Positions 16,797 to 25,449 of a stretch of DNA of 64,000 nt are shown piece after piece (within the stretch, counting starts at the first letter, position 1; each line of letters starts with the position of its first letter). The DNA lies in assembly GCF_022879575.1 (NCBI RefSeq), contig NZ_CP084262.1, positions 62,001-126,000 of the forward strand, read 5' to 3'. Below the pieces are notes generated by a model, which saw only the letters and a program-made list of their open reading frames with translations, was not told where the DNA came from and ran no database searches. The DNA comes from Caballeronia sp. SL2Y3. GTDB lineage: Bacteria; Pseudomonadota; Gammaproteobacteria; Burkholderiales; Burkholderiaceae. Position numbers and translations under genes: made by a program.

Positions 16797-17774
16797 ATGG
16801 ACTACGTGAAACTCGGTACAACCGGTCTGGAAGTGTCGCGCCTGTGCCTTGGCTGCATGACCTTCGGTATTCCCGAACGCGGCACGCATCCCTGGACGCT
16901 GGACGAAGAGAAAAGCCGTCCCGTCATTCAACAGGCGCTCGATGCAGGCATTAATTTCTTCGACACTGCGAATAGCTATTCGGATGGGACCTCGGAAGAA
17001 ATCGTCGGACGCGCGTTGCGCGAAATGACGACGCGCGATGACATCGTGATCGCGACCAAGGTCTTCAATCGCATGCGGCCTGGTGCCAATGGCGCGGGGC
17101 TGTCGCGCAAGGCGATCATGAACGAGATCGACAACAGCCTGCGACGGCTCGGGACCGATTACGTGGATCTCTATCAGATCCATCGCTGGGACTATACGAC
17201 GCCGATAGAAGAGACGCTCGAAGCATTGCACGACGTCGTAAAGGCCGGCAAGGCGCGCTATATCGGCGCATCGTCGATGTATGCATGGCAGTTCAGCAAA
17301 GCACTCTATACGTCGCGTGCCAATGGCTGGACTGAGTTCAAGACCATGCAGAATCATTTGAACCTTCTCTATCGCGAAGAGGAGCGCGAGATGTTGCCGC
17401 TATGCGCGGATGAGGGCATCGGCGTGCTGCCGTGGAGTCCGCTTGCACGAGGACGTCTCACGCGCGATTGGGATGCGACTTCCGAGCGTCAGCAAACGGA
17501 TACGTTCGGCAGCACGCTCTATCAAACGCATGATGCGGATCGTGCGGTAGTCGAGGCAGTGGCGGCCGTGGCGAACGCACGCAACGTTCCGCGCGCTCAG
17601 GTCGCACTGGCCTGGGTGGCGCAAAAAGCGCCGGTGACCGCGCCAATCATTGGCGCGTCGAAGCCTCATCATGTGAGCGATGCAGTCGCAGCGTTGTCTC
17701 TGAACTTGACGCCCGAAGAGATCGCGCTACTCGAAGCGCCGTACGTTCCGCACGCGGTGGCGGGCTTCAAGTGA
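16797..17774 (+). CDS. aldo/keto reductase
   Basis: The 325-residue TIM-barrel NADPH oxidoreductase has the full catalytic tetrad D56, Y61, K88 and H129 (in FFDTANSYSDGTSEE, IATKVF and LYQIHRWD). It is closest in pattern to YajO/PhIX-like reductases, which reduce aldehydes and sugars. The C-terminal NADP-binding segment APIIGASKPHHVSDAV is present. It follows a terminator and has its own AAGGAGAA ribosome binding site, so it is probably a separate transcript. The physiological substrate is unknown. Confidence 0.9.
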   Translation: MDYVKLGTTGLEVSRLCLGCMTFGIPERGTHPWTLDEEKSRPVIQQALDAGINFFDTANSYSDGTSEEIVGRALREMTTRDDIVIATKVFNRMRPGANGAGLSRKAIMNEIDNSLRRLGTDYVDLYQIHRWDYTTPIEETLEALHDVVKAGKARYIGASSMYAWQFSKALYTSRANGWTEFKTMQNHLNLLYREEEREMLPLCADEGIGVLPWSPLARGRLTRDWDATSERQQTDTFGSTLYQTHDADRAVVEAVAAVANARNVPRAQVALAWVAQKAPVTAPIIGASKPHHVSDAVAALSLNLTPEEIALLEAPYVPHAVAGFK

Positions 17775-17810
17775 TGCGTCGATTGTGGTCAGGCGCTGCA
17801 CGGCCGGCGG

Positions 17811-19166
17811 TCACACGGTCTGCTTGTCTCGTCTGCCCGCAGTACTCAACCGCGAGCGCACGAAGCCGATGTGCTCGCGAAGCACATAGAGCGCATCCGT
17901 ATAGGCGAGCGGCAGCTTCAGCGTATCCAGTGAGGCTTCGATGTCGTCCAGCTCGACAAGCAGCGCGCGCCGTTCGTCATCGCTTGAAAGATGCATCGCG
18001 CCGCGCTCCAATGCAATGAGCGCGCCGTAATAGCGATAGATGCGCGATCGCACGCGCCACCGATACAACGCTGGCACGATGCGAAGCGCCGGAAAGATCA
18101 ACACGGCCACGGGCAACAACAACACGAGCGCGCGATCGGCCAGGTTCGCCAGCCAGAACGGCAGCGCGCGATAAAGGAAGCTCTTGCCGGAGCGGTAATA
18201 GCGGCTCGCGTCTTCACTGATCGGGAATTCGTGCGCGACCGGGCTCGGAAATTGGCCCGCGCGCTGCAACAGCCCCGCCTTGCCGTGCACTTCCTGCGCC
18301 GCTTCGATCAACAAGTCGGACAACGCCGGATGCAGGCTCGTGCGAGCCACCAGTTCGACGGTCGGGCTGATCAAATGCACGGCTTGCGGCGGAATGCGCC
18401 GGCCGAGATCGAGGACGCCGGGCGGCAACTCGATCTCGTCGAGATAGGGAAAGAGGCGCGTATAGGCGTCCGCTTCGTTGAAGTCCATCACCGAGATGCC
18501 GGGCACCTTCAAGAGGCGCAGCATCAACGTGCGCGTCGCGGAATCGCCACTTAGGAAGACTGCATCGGCCTCTTTGCTGACGAGCTGCGTGGCAGCCTCA
18601 AGTCCATCGGTCGATAGCAGTTGCGTGCTGCCGCCGGGCGTGATGCCGTTCGCTTCGAGCAGCTTCAGCGACAGCGTGCGCGTGCCGCTTCCTTCGCGTC
18701 CGATGGCAACGCGCTTGCCTTCCAGTTGCGAGAGCAGTGTCAGGCCCTTGCCGCGATAAAACACGACCAGGGGCACGTAAGCCACGCTGCCGAGCGACAT
18801 CAACGTGGCCGCTTGCCGCGGCGTGGCGATGCCGCCTTGCACGAGTCCGAGATCGACGTGGGTCTTCGAATCGAGCAGGCGTTCGACGTTTTGCACCGAG
18901 CCGTCGGACGGCAGCACCTTCAGCGCGACGCCGTTACGTGCCAGCACTTTCGCGTACTCCCCGGCGATCTGATACAGCGAGCTATCGGGTGGCCCCGCTG
19001 TGATGATGATGGATCGCGGCGGTGCGGGATTGACGAGCCACACCACTAGCGCAATGGCGAGCGCCGATGCCACGATCAGCGGCCCGACCGACCACGTGAG
19101 GTCGTGCAGAACTCGCCTGGCATGATCGCGGGCGAAGTGCGATCGTGGCATGCGAGGCCGCGTCAT
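17811..19166 (-). CDS. membrane-anchored TAXI-family solute-binding protein
   Basis: The 451-residue protein begins with a membrane anchor (about 28-46), followed by a TAXI/NMT1-like binding fold (about 52-320: IIITAGPPDSSLYQIAGEYAK, GVALKVLPSDGSVQNVERLL, VDLGLVQGG). After it come another membrane region (about 340-375) and a cytoplasmic tail (about 380-451). TAXI proteins normally deliver ligands such as glutamate to TRAP permeases, but no permease gene lies nearby and the extra C-terminal membrane part is not typical of a free periplasmic protein. It may be a sensor or scaffold; transport is not shown. Confidence 0.8.
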   Translation of the reverse strand: MTRPRMPRSHFARDHARRVLHDLTWSVGPLIVASALAIALVVWLVNPAPPRSIIITAGPPDSSLYQIAGEYAKVLARNGVALKVLPSDGSVQNVERLLDSKTHVDLGLVQGGIATPRQAATLMSLGSVAYVPLVVFYRGKGLTLLSQLEGKRVAIGREGSGTRTLSLKLLEANGITPGGSTQLLSTDGLEAATQLVSKEADAVFLSGDSATRTLMLRLLKVPGISVMDFNEADAYTRLFPYLDEIELPPGVLDLGRRIPPQAVHLISPTVELVARTSLHPALSDLLIEAAQEVHGKAGLLQRAGQFPSPVAHEFPISEDASRYYRSGKSFLYRALPFWLANLADRALVLLLPVAVLIFPALRIVPALYRWRVRSRIYRYYGALIALERGAMHLSSDDERRALLVELDDIEASLDTLKLPLAYTDALYVLREHIGFVRSRLSTAGRRDKQTV

Positions 19167-19293
19167 TGGCGGGCCGCCTTCGCATTTTGCATACCGAAAA
19201 CGCCTTCACGCATGTCGAGTCCGTTCGAAAGCTGCGTTGACTGGCAGTGTACCGCCAGCCGGTCACCCGACGGCAGGGGCGTTTTATCGCGAT

Positions 19294-19308
19294 TGCATTC
19301 TGCATTCA
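19294..19308. repeat. boundary motif touching a stop codon
   Basis: TGCATTCTGCATTCA contains two GCATTC copies 8 bases apart, and its last three bases are the minus-strand stop codon of the secreted repeat protein. It is a member of the window-wide boundary-motif family. Confidence 0.5.
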
Positions 19309-20193
19309 GGCCCAGTGCGCTGGAACCCACACGGTTCCGACCCAGTGACCCGGGACCCAGACGGCGGGACGCGGCGCGGGTGCGGCATATACCGCGACCG
19401 GCTGGGGCGGCGGCGGGGGCGCAGCCACAACGACCGTCGTGGGCGAAGGCGGCGGAGCGACTAACACAGTCGAGGAAGGCGGCGGCGCCGCGACGACCGT
19501 GGTGCCGCCGGTGACGGTGCCGCCTGCCACGACGGTCGTGCTATGCGTGCCCGTGGTGGCGGTGACGATGCTCGACGTGACAACGACGCCCTGCGCGACG
19601 CTCGTTCCACTTCCTGCATGAGCAACCGTGCCGCCGTTCGATGTGTCGATGGTGCCCGAGCGGTTGCATGTGTAGCCGGCGCAAGTCGTGGACGCGCTGT
19701 GCTCGGATGTGTTCCCGTTCGGTCCCGTTACCGAGCCCGAAGACGAGTACTGCCCCGGCGCGCTACGCGTCACGGTATCCGCGGTGGTTGCGGTCTTGCC
19801 GTTCGGGCTGGTGACGTTGCCAGTATGCGAGCACGAACCGCCCGCGCACGTGGTGTCGCCTGCATGCTGCATGGACCGTCCGTAGGGACCATAGGCCGTG
19901 CCCGAGTTCGAGAACTGACCGGGGGCCGTGCGCGTCACCGTGCCGGAATTCGTCGCGACGCTGCCCCACGGGTTCATGACGCCGCCCGCATGGGAACAGC
20001 TTCCGCCGCCGCACGCGCCGACGTGCGCGCCGCTATAGGCGCCGCGGCCGGTATATGCCGTGCCGCCGCGCGCCCAGCCCGCGAACGCGGAACCGCTCGA
20101 GAGCGCGAGCGCCGTCGTCGCGACGGCGATCAGCAGCCGGCGCAAGCCTGCCTTCGAGGAGAATAAGCCAGCAGAAGTCGATTTGTCGTTCAC
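19306..20193 (-). CDS. secreted protein with 55-residue tandem repeats
   Basis: The 295-residue product has a signal peptide (about 12-38, ending GSAFAG). Two tandem 55-residue repeats follow, each with a CxGGSCSH motif, DTVTR or GTVTR, APGQ and GPxG, then part of a third repeat. The C-terminal third is a Val/Thr/Pro-rich stalk with AAPPPS blocks, ending in PGHWVGTVWVPAHW, the YXWVPGHW-type ending of exported Burkholderiales proteins. The paired Cys in each repeat suggest disulfides. The GTG at 20193 has GGAGGAG upstream and fits better than the ATG at 20220. It is likely periplasmic or surface-exposed; function unknown. Confidence 0.8.
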   Translation of the reverse strand: MNDKSTSAGLFSSKAGLRRLLIAVATTALALSSGSAFAGWARGGTAYTGRGAYSGAHVGACGGGSCSHAGGVMNPWGSVATNSGTVTRTAPGQFSNSGTAYGPYGRSMQHAGDTTCAGGSCSHTGNVTSPNGKTATTADTVTRSAPGQYSSSGSVTGPNGNTSEHSASTTCAGYTCNRSGTIDTSNGGTVAHAGSGTSVAQGVVVTSSIVTATTGTHSTTVVAGGTVTGGTTVVAAPPPSSTVLVAPPPSPTTVVVAAPPPPPQPVAVYAAPAPRPAVWVPGHWVGTVWVPAHWA

Positions 20194-20772
20194 GGTAGTT
20201 CTCCTCCATGAGTGAGCCACTTGACGTTGCGTGCGGCGACGCGGTGACTATAGGAGAACGCCGCGGCGATGTCCCGCGCGAACTTGTTTCACGCGATGTC
20301 ATCGGTTTAGTCTTGCGACAACCACATGAATCATGGCGGCGTGTGTCTTTTCGCGTGGCTTCGATCAGGCGGGTGATGCGCGTGGCGATCACACCGCAAG
20401 CATGTATGGACGTCGCGCATGTAGGACTCGCTTAAACCAAGTGATGAAGTGACGCGATAGGTAGTCGTCCGAATCATCGTTTCGCGTCTTGCAGATCGCC
20501 ATCAGCGCACGGCCCATGGGGCGCTGTGGTGAGTCACGGTCCACCTGGCCGTTCTCGCGAAGCTAAGTCGCGGTGTTGGCCGATCATTCGCCCGATGATC
20601 GCTTCGACGCCCGGCCGTTCGAAAGCGGACAACGCGAATTCAAGCGAACTCGTGATGGATGCTTTGCATGGGATCTTCGCGGCGCAACTGCGCCATGCGC
20701 TCAGCATGCATGAAAGTTGGTTAGCCGACCCGGCAACCATCACGATGCTCCGTGCGTGAACCGCACGTTCCG
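20194..20772. other. intergenic region without a supported gene
   Basis: About 580 bases with short open frames on both strands (for example 20526-20759 plus and 20534-20776 minus) that lie over each other and lack ribosome binding sites and family resemblance. I see no RNA gene or clear terminator here. Confidence 0.35.
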
Positions 20773-21210
20773 TCAATCTTTGCCGTACGACGGCGGTTGC
20801 GGATTGTGCGCCGGGTTCGAATCCAGTTTGCTAACGTCGATGATGGCGTCGCTGAAGTTCGCCTTGAGCTGCAAGAGATCGGCCTGGAGCGCATCGGCTA
20901 GCGTCTTGTCGTATAGCTCGTCGCCACGCACGTAAAATGTGAAGGCTTCTAGGTACTTCGCTTTTTTAGCGGGATTCTCAATCGTTTCGCGCGTCCATCG
21001 ATAGAGCGGATAGTGCTGCGTGCCTTCGCGTTCCGCTTCAGCGACGTAATCGGCGAAGGCGTCGAATTGGCATTTCAGCACCGCGTGGTGCTTGCCGAGC
21101 AGCGCATTCAGCGATGACAGCGCCGCATGTTCCGGTTCTTTGCGAACCAGTTGCGCATAGTACGGACTGAGGCGAATGCGCACCTGGTGCTGCCACGTCT
21201 CGTCGTTCAT
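20773..21210 (-). CDS. hypothetical cytoplasmic protein
   Basis: The 145-residue protein has no signal peptide or membrane segment and is rich in charged and aromatic residues (YYAQLVRKEPEHAALSSLN, YPLYRWTRETIENPAKKAKY, FTFYVRGDELYDKTLAD). An AAGGAGAA ribosome binding site precedes the ATG by about 5 bases, supporting a real gene. It looks mostly helical. I do not recognise a family or function. Confidence 0.65.
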   Translation of the reverse strand: MNDETWQHQVRIRLSPYYAQLVRKEPEHAALSSLNALLGKHHAVLKCQFDAFADYVAEAEREGTQHYPLYRWTRETIENPAKKAKYLEAFTFYVRGDELYDKTLADALQADLLQLKANFSDAIIDVSKLDSNPAHNPQPPSYGKD

Positions 21211-21316
21211 CGTGTTCTCCTTTGTGCGTCACGCAGACTATACGCCTGCATGGCAGTCGTGAACTGGGTGCCGGAGGCTGTCGTCCCTCCACGGGTCAAC
21301 AATGCCGCGGAAATAT

Positions 21317-21376
21317 GAGTTGCATTCGGTATGCAAACGTCGGGCATGCGGCATACAAACGACGGCATGCAAACTC
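21317..21376. repeat. boundary-motif cluster at the alkA 3' end
   Basis: GAGTTGCAT (21317-21325) and GCATGCAAACTC (21365-21376) are near-inverted ends of a 60-base block that also holds GGTATGCAAACG and GGCATACAAACG. The right end runs into the minus-strand stop codon of alkA. Confidence 0.55.
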
Positions 21377-22298
21377 ACCCGCCTCGGGCGCGCCCCGCTT
21401 GCATCGCGACGCCGTTCCACAGATGCATGGCGGCGTAGGCACGCCAGGGGCGCCAGCGATCCGAATACGCTCTCTGTTGCGCCGATGTGGTCAGCGACGG
21501 CTCGTGCCGCGCGATTGCCTGCATGAGCACGAGGTCGGCATCGGGCCACGCGTCGGGATCGCGTAGCGCCCGCATCGCGACATAGCCGACGGTCCACGGT
21601 CCGATGCCGGGCATCGCGAGCAGGTCACGTTTCAGGTGCTCGCGATCGATTCCCGGTGTGTCGATCGGAAGTGCGCCCGTTGCCACGGCTTGCGCGAACC
21701 GCTGCACGGTCTTGACGCGTTTGCCCGGCATGCCGATCTGGCGGAGGTCGGCGGCCGCGAGTTCCGCTGGCGTCGGAAACCGCCAGGCCGTGCCTTCATG
21801 CGCATGACCGTCGATGCGGCGCCCTGCGCGCTGAACAATCCGCGCCATGATCGTCGATGCACCTTTCACGCTGACCTGCTGGCCGACGATGGTTCGCACG
21901 ACAAGCTCGAACCCCGACCAGGCGCCCGGAACACGCAAGCCGGGCGCGGCCTCGACGAGCGGCGCGAGCAGCGGATCGCGCGCGAGCCAGCGACCGATGG
22001 CGCGCGGATCAGCGCCGACGTCGAACATGCGCGAAAGCGGCTGCGCAAGTTCGTCGGCGTGCCGACGAACATCGCCTTGAACCGTTACCACCAGACGATG
22101 CTTGCGCTCATGCGGCGTCACCTCGACGATTCCATCGTCGCCACGCCATTCGATCGCGCGACGATACACGCCGCCCTCGACCGTCTCCACGCCCGCCGAC
22201 GCTCGTCCGCCGATGAAGGCGCACAAGCGAGTCCAGTCGAAAGGCCGGGTGAAAGGCAGTTCGATGACGGTGGCAGCGACGCCTTGGGTCGATTGCAT
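21375..22298 (-). CDS. alkA: DNA-3-methyladenine glycosylase II
   Basis: This base-excision enzyme removes alkylated purines. The 307-residue protein has an AlkA N-terminal domain (about 8-115) and a helix-hairpin-helix domain (about 120-300). The hairpin is LLAMPGIGPWTVGYVAMR (about 226-243), and the catalytic Asp is D255 in PDADLVLMQ. There is no fused Ada domain, unlike many actinobacterial forms. The frame is open to 22448, but the ATG at 22298 gives the usual length. The start codon lies inside a GCATGC boundary motif and the stop abuts another. Confidence 0.9.
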   Translation of the reverse strand: MQSTQGVAATVIELPFTRPFDWTRLCAFIGGRASAGVETVEGGVYRRAIEWRGDDGIVEVTPHERKHRLVVTVQGDVRRHADELAQPLSRMFDVGADPRAIGRWLARDPLLAPLVEAAPGLRVPGAWSGFELVVRTIVGQQVSVKGASTIMARIVQRAGRRIDGHAHEGTAWRFPTPAELAAADLRQIGMPGKRVKTVQRFAQAVATGALPIDTPGIDREHLKRDLLAMPGIGPWTVGYVAMRALRDPDAWPDADLVLMQAIARHEPSLTTSAQQRAYSDRWRPWRAYAAMHLWNGVAMQAGRARGG

Positions 22299-22323
22299 GC
22301 TGAATGCCGAATAAAGAATGCCG
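22294..22323. repeat. boundary-motif cluster at the alkA 5' end
   Basis: The block reads TGCATGC, TGAATGCCG, AATAAAGAATGCCGG on the plus strand, i.e. repeated GGCATTC on the minus strand leading into GCATGC, which contains the alkA ATG (22296-22298). Confidence 0.5.
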
Positions 22324-22530
22324 GAAATGGGCCTTTGGCAATTGTCGAGGTCGACAAGATCTTGCGATACAAGAGAACCGAATGAGCAGGAGGAAAGCTG
22401 CGTTGCGGACTTCGCACGCATCCGGATCAGCGCCCCGCACACAACCATTGGATCACGTCGAGAAAACGTACCGTCAGCCTTCGGGGATTCTTCGACCCCG
22501 CAGTGAGGCAGCTATCTCAACGTGCATTCA

Positions 22531-23274
22531 TTATGCGTCTTTGGCGCGGCGCTTTGCCGCCGCAGCAGGCTTGACCGTCGTGAGCGTGCGTTCAGCAAGC
22601 ACCGCATCGCGCTTGCCCAGCAGATGGCGACGCAGGATGCCGGCCATGCGCGAGCCGTCGCGCGTTTCCAGTGCCGCGATCATCTCCTCGTGCTCACGGA
22701 TAGCGCTATCCCACTTCGGCGTCTGAAAGTTTGAGCGAAACCGCAGCGCCTGCAAACGACGATTGATCGACACGTAGGTTTGCCGTAGGGCAGTGTTGCG
22801 CGCGGCCTCGTTGATCTTGTCGTGTATGGCCCGGTTCCGCGCGTAATAGCCGGACAGATCGTTTTGCGCGCGGCATTGAACCATCTCTTCATGCAGCGCC
22901 TTGATGTCCGCAATCTCGGCAGGCGTGATGCGTTCGCAAGCCAGTTCGCCGGAGAACGCTTCGAGCCCGCTCATCAGTTCGAACATCTCCCGAATCTCGA
23001 GGTCGCTCATCTGCGCGACGGAGGCGCCTCTATTGGGCGCGATCTCGATCAGCCCTTCAGCCGCCAGTACCTTGAGTGCTTCACGCAGCGGCGTGCGCGA
23101 AATGCCCAGCGTCTCGCAGAGCTTGCGCTCGTTGAGCTTGACTCCCGGCGCAAGCAAGCCCTCGACGATGAAGTTGCGCAGGTTGTCCACGACGGTGTCA
23201 TGTAGCCGCAGCCGTTCCAGCTTGGGCAGCAAGGCGGATGGCAAGCGCGCTTCCGGTAGATCCAGGTTTTGCAT
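22531..23274 (-). CDS. GntR-family regulator, FCD (FadR) subfamily
   Basis: The 247-residue protein has an N-terminal winged helix (about 22-88, LNERKLCETLGISRTPLREALKVLAAEGLI) and an all-helical FCD ligand domain (about 95-225), with the metal-site pattern around ARNRAIHDKIN and REHEEMIAALE. It diverges from the aminotransferase operon at 23440 and probably controls it in response to an organic acid. A TTTTGCATGCAAAA palindrome in the shared promoter region resembles the inverted TTG/CAA half-sites of this subfamily. The Lys/Arg/Ala-rich tail is not conserved. Confidence 0.9.
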   Translation of the reverse strand: MQNLDLPEARLPSALLPKLERLRLHDTVVDNLRNFIVEGLLAPGVKLNERKLCETLGISRTPLREALKVLAAEGLIEIAPNRGASVAQMSDLEIREMFELMSGLEAFSGELACERITPAEIADIKALHEEMVQCRAQNDLSGYYARNRAIHDKINEAARNTALRQTYVSINRRLQALRFRSNFQTPKWDSAIREHEEMIAALETRDGSRMAGILRRHLLGKRDAVLAERTLTTVKPAAAAKRRAKDA

Positions 23275-23370
23275 TCAATACCTCGAAATTCGTTTCAGGC
23301 AATTCTAGCTCACCGAAAGCCCGGAAAACCGCTAACGGGTTATCCCTAGGCCATTCGGCCTAATAAATCC

Positions 23371-23415
23371 TTGGCCGGGGAGAGTCGCTGCGTTAGAGTA
23401 TTTTGCATGCAAAAT
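23371..23415 (+). promoter_or_regulatory. candidate promoter and operator of the aminotransferase operon
   Basis: TTGGCC (23371-23376) and TAGAGT (23394-23399), 17 bases apart, resemble a weak sigma-70 promoter. The perfect 16-base palindrome ATTTTGCATGCAAAAT (23400-23415) directly follows and would cover the transcription start, a repressor-like position for the divergent GntR protein. The palindrome also fits the window-wide boundary motif, so its role is ambiguous. Confidence 0.45.
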
Positions 23416-23439
23416 TCAATTTTCTAAGGACGCGCATCG

Positions 23440-24660
23440 ATGCTCAAGCTCGACTTTCATCCCGCTGGCCGTCACTTTTTGCAGATTCCAGGGCCTAGTC
23501 CAGTACCCGATCGCATTCTGCGTGCAATGAGCTACCCGACCATCGACCATCGCGGCCCGGAGTTCGGCGCGCTGGGCTTGAAGGTGCTGGAGGGCATCAA
23601 GCGCATATTCAAAACGACGCAGCCGGTAGTGATCTATCCGGCGTCGGGAACGGGCGCGTGGGAAGCGGCGCTTTCCAATACGCTGAGTCCGGGCGATGCC
23701 GTCGTCATGTACGAGACCGGCCACTTCGCGAGCCTTTGGAAGAAGATGGCCGAGAAGCTCGGCTTGAGACCTGAGTTTCTCGGTTTGCCGGGCATCGAAG
23801 GCTGGCGTCGCGGCGTGCAGCCGGACATGATCGAAAAGCGTCTGCGCGAAGACACGCAGCATGCGATCAAGGCCGTCTGCGTCGTTCACAACGAGACGTC
23901 GACCGGCGTGACGTCCGACATTGCCGCAGTGCGCCGCGCAATGGATGCCGCCGGTCATCCCGCGCTGCTCCTCGTGGACACCATCTCGGGCCTGGCATCC
24001 GCCGATTACCGCCACGACGAGTGGGGCGTCGACGTCACGGTGTCGGGCTCGCAGAAAGGCCTGATGCTTCCGCCTGGCATCAGCTTCAACGCGGTCTCGC
24101 AGAGGGCGCTGGAAGCATCGAACGAGGCAAAGCTGCCGCGCGCGTTCTGGGACTGGAAAGAGATCATCGAAATGAACAAGCAGGGCTATTGGCCTTACAC
24201 GCCCAATACGAACCTGCTTTACGGCCTCCTCGAAGCACTGGACATGATCTTCGCGGAAGGACTCGACAATGTGTTCGCGCGACATCAGCGGCTTGCCGCG
24301 GCGTGCCGTTCCGCAGTCACGGCGTGGGGACTCGAAATTCAATGTGCCGATCCCGCCGTCTACTCGCCGGTACTCACGGGGGTGATGATGCCGGAAGGCG
24401 TCGATGCCGACTCTGTGCGCAAGCTCATTTACGAACATTTCGACATGTCGCTCGGCACGGGCCTCGGCAAGCTGAAGGGTCGCATGTTCCGCATCGGGCA
24501 TCTGGGCGACTGCAACGATCTCACGCTGATGGCCGCACTCACGGGCTGCGAGATGGGACTGAATCTCGCCGGCGTGCCGCTAAAAGACAGCGGCGTGGCC
24601 GCAGCGATGAGCTATCTGACGAGCCATACCGCAAAGCCCGATCTGAAGGTGGCCGCATGA
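23440..24660 (+). CDS. class V aminotransferase, serine-glyoxylate type
   Basis: The 406-residue PLP enzyme has the internal-aldimine lysine K206 in VTVSGSQKGLMLPPG, the ring-binding Asp D180 in LLVDTISG and the N-terminal PGPSPVPDRIL segment of serine/alanine-glyoxylate aminotransferases. These convert glyoxylate to glycine while deaminating serine or alanine. It is first in the run controlled by the divergent GntR gene and overlaps the next gene by 4 bases (ATGA). The amino donor cannot be fixed by sequence alone. Confidence 0.88.
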   Translation: MLKLDFHPAGRHFLQIPGPSPVPDRILRAMSYPTIDHRGPEFGALGLKVLEGIKRIFKTTQPVVIYPASGTGAWEAALSNTLSPGDAVVMYETGHFASLWKKMAEKLGLRPEFLGLPGIEGWRRGVQPDMIEKRLREDTQHAIKAVCVVHNETSTGVTSDIAAVRRAMDAAGHPALLLVDTISGLASADYRHDEWGVDVTVSGSQKGLMLPPGISFNAVSQRALEASNEAKLPRAFWDWKEIIEMNKQGYWPYTPNTNLLYGLLEALDMIFAEGLDNVFARHQRLAAACRSAVTAWGLEIQCADPAVYSPVLTGVMMPEGVDADSVRKLIYEHFDMSLGTGLGKLKGRMFRIGHLGDCNDLTLMAALTGCEMGLNLAGVPLKDSGVAAAMSYLTSHTAKPDLKVAA

Positions 24661-25448
24661 GCGCCCGGTTCGACGCTGCCGCTGCCGCTCGGCTCTTCGT
24701 GCAAGCGAAGGCGCACCGCGCGAAGCTCGACACCTTGCCCGAAGGCGCGCGACCTTCCAGCGCGGACGAAGCCTACGCTGTGCAAGAGGCGACCTTGCGC
24801 GCGCTCGGCGCAGGCGCTGCAAATGCGGGTCATGCAACTGCCATCGGCGGCTGGAAGGTCGGCGCCAAATCGACGGACGGTCCCATTCAGGGTGCGCTCC
24901 TGCCGGCGGACGGCGTGCATCGCTCGGGCGCGCGCCTTTCGATGCAGGCTTTCGGCAAGGCCGGGCTGGAACTCGAGGTGGCGTTCACGTTCAACCGGCG
25001 CTTCGAAGCGGGTAGCGGTCCGTATGACGAGGCGCAAGTGCTGGCAGCTATCGATTGCATTCATTCGGCAATCGAAGTCGTCGCGAGCCGCTTCGCCGCA
25101 TGGCCGGATGTCGACAAACTCTGGCAACTCGCGGATTTGCAAAATCACGGCGCGTTGGTGCTCGGCGAAGGCGTGCCGTATGACGAGTCGTTCCCGTTCG
25201 TATCGCCGACGATGGCCTTTACGTACGACGGCCGGCCGCTCTTCGACGCGACGCCCGCGAATCCCGCAGGCGACCCGCGGCGGCTGCTGGCATGGACCAT
25301 CAATCACGCGGTGTCCCGCGGCCTCGCCGTCGAGAAGGGCGTGGCGATCACAGCAGGGTCTTACACCGGCATCGCGTTTCCCGACGGACCCGGTACAGCG
25401 ATTGGCGCAATCGACGGCCTTCCTCCGGTTCAATTGCATTTTGAATGA
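24657..25448 (+). CDS. 2-keto-4-pentenoate hydratase-like protein (FAH superfamily)
   Basis: The 263-residue product resembles MhpD-type hydratases and 4-oxalocrotonate decarboxylases: IGGWKVGAKSTDGPIQGALL, KAGLELEVAFTFNR (acidic metal site) and AWPDVDKLWQLADLQNHGALVLG. These act on 2-oxo acids with a divalent metal. The start overlaps the aminotransferase stop as ATGA. Whether it hydrates, dehydrates or decarboxylates is not clear, and no aromatic meta-cleavage genes are nearby, so the substrate is probably a non-aromatic 2-oxo acid. Confidence 0.82.
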   Translation: MSARFDAAAAARLFVQAKAHRAKLDTLPEGARPSSADEAYAVQEATLRALGAGAANAGHATAIGGWKVGAKSTDGPIQGALLPADGVHRSGARLSMQAFGKAGLELEVAFTFNRRFEAGSGPYDEAQVLAAIDCIHSAIEVVASRFAAWPDVDKLWQLADLQNHGALVLGEGVPYDESFPFVSPTMAFTYDGRPLFDATPANPAGDPRRLLAWTINHAVSRGLAVEKGVAITAGSYTGIAFPDGPGTAIGAIDGLPPVQLHFE

Positions 25449-25449
25449 C

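Noticed and set aside
20526..20776. overlapping small frames on both strands
   Set aside because: Neither has a ribosome binding site or resemblance to a known family, and they oppose each other.
24021..24656. N-terminal extension of the hydratase-like frame inside the aminotransferase gene
   Set aside because: The frame is open only as a shadow of the aminotransferase; the ATG at 24657 with ATGA overlap begins the recognisable domain.
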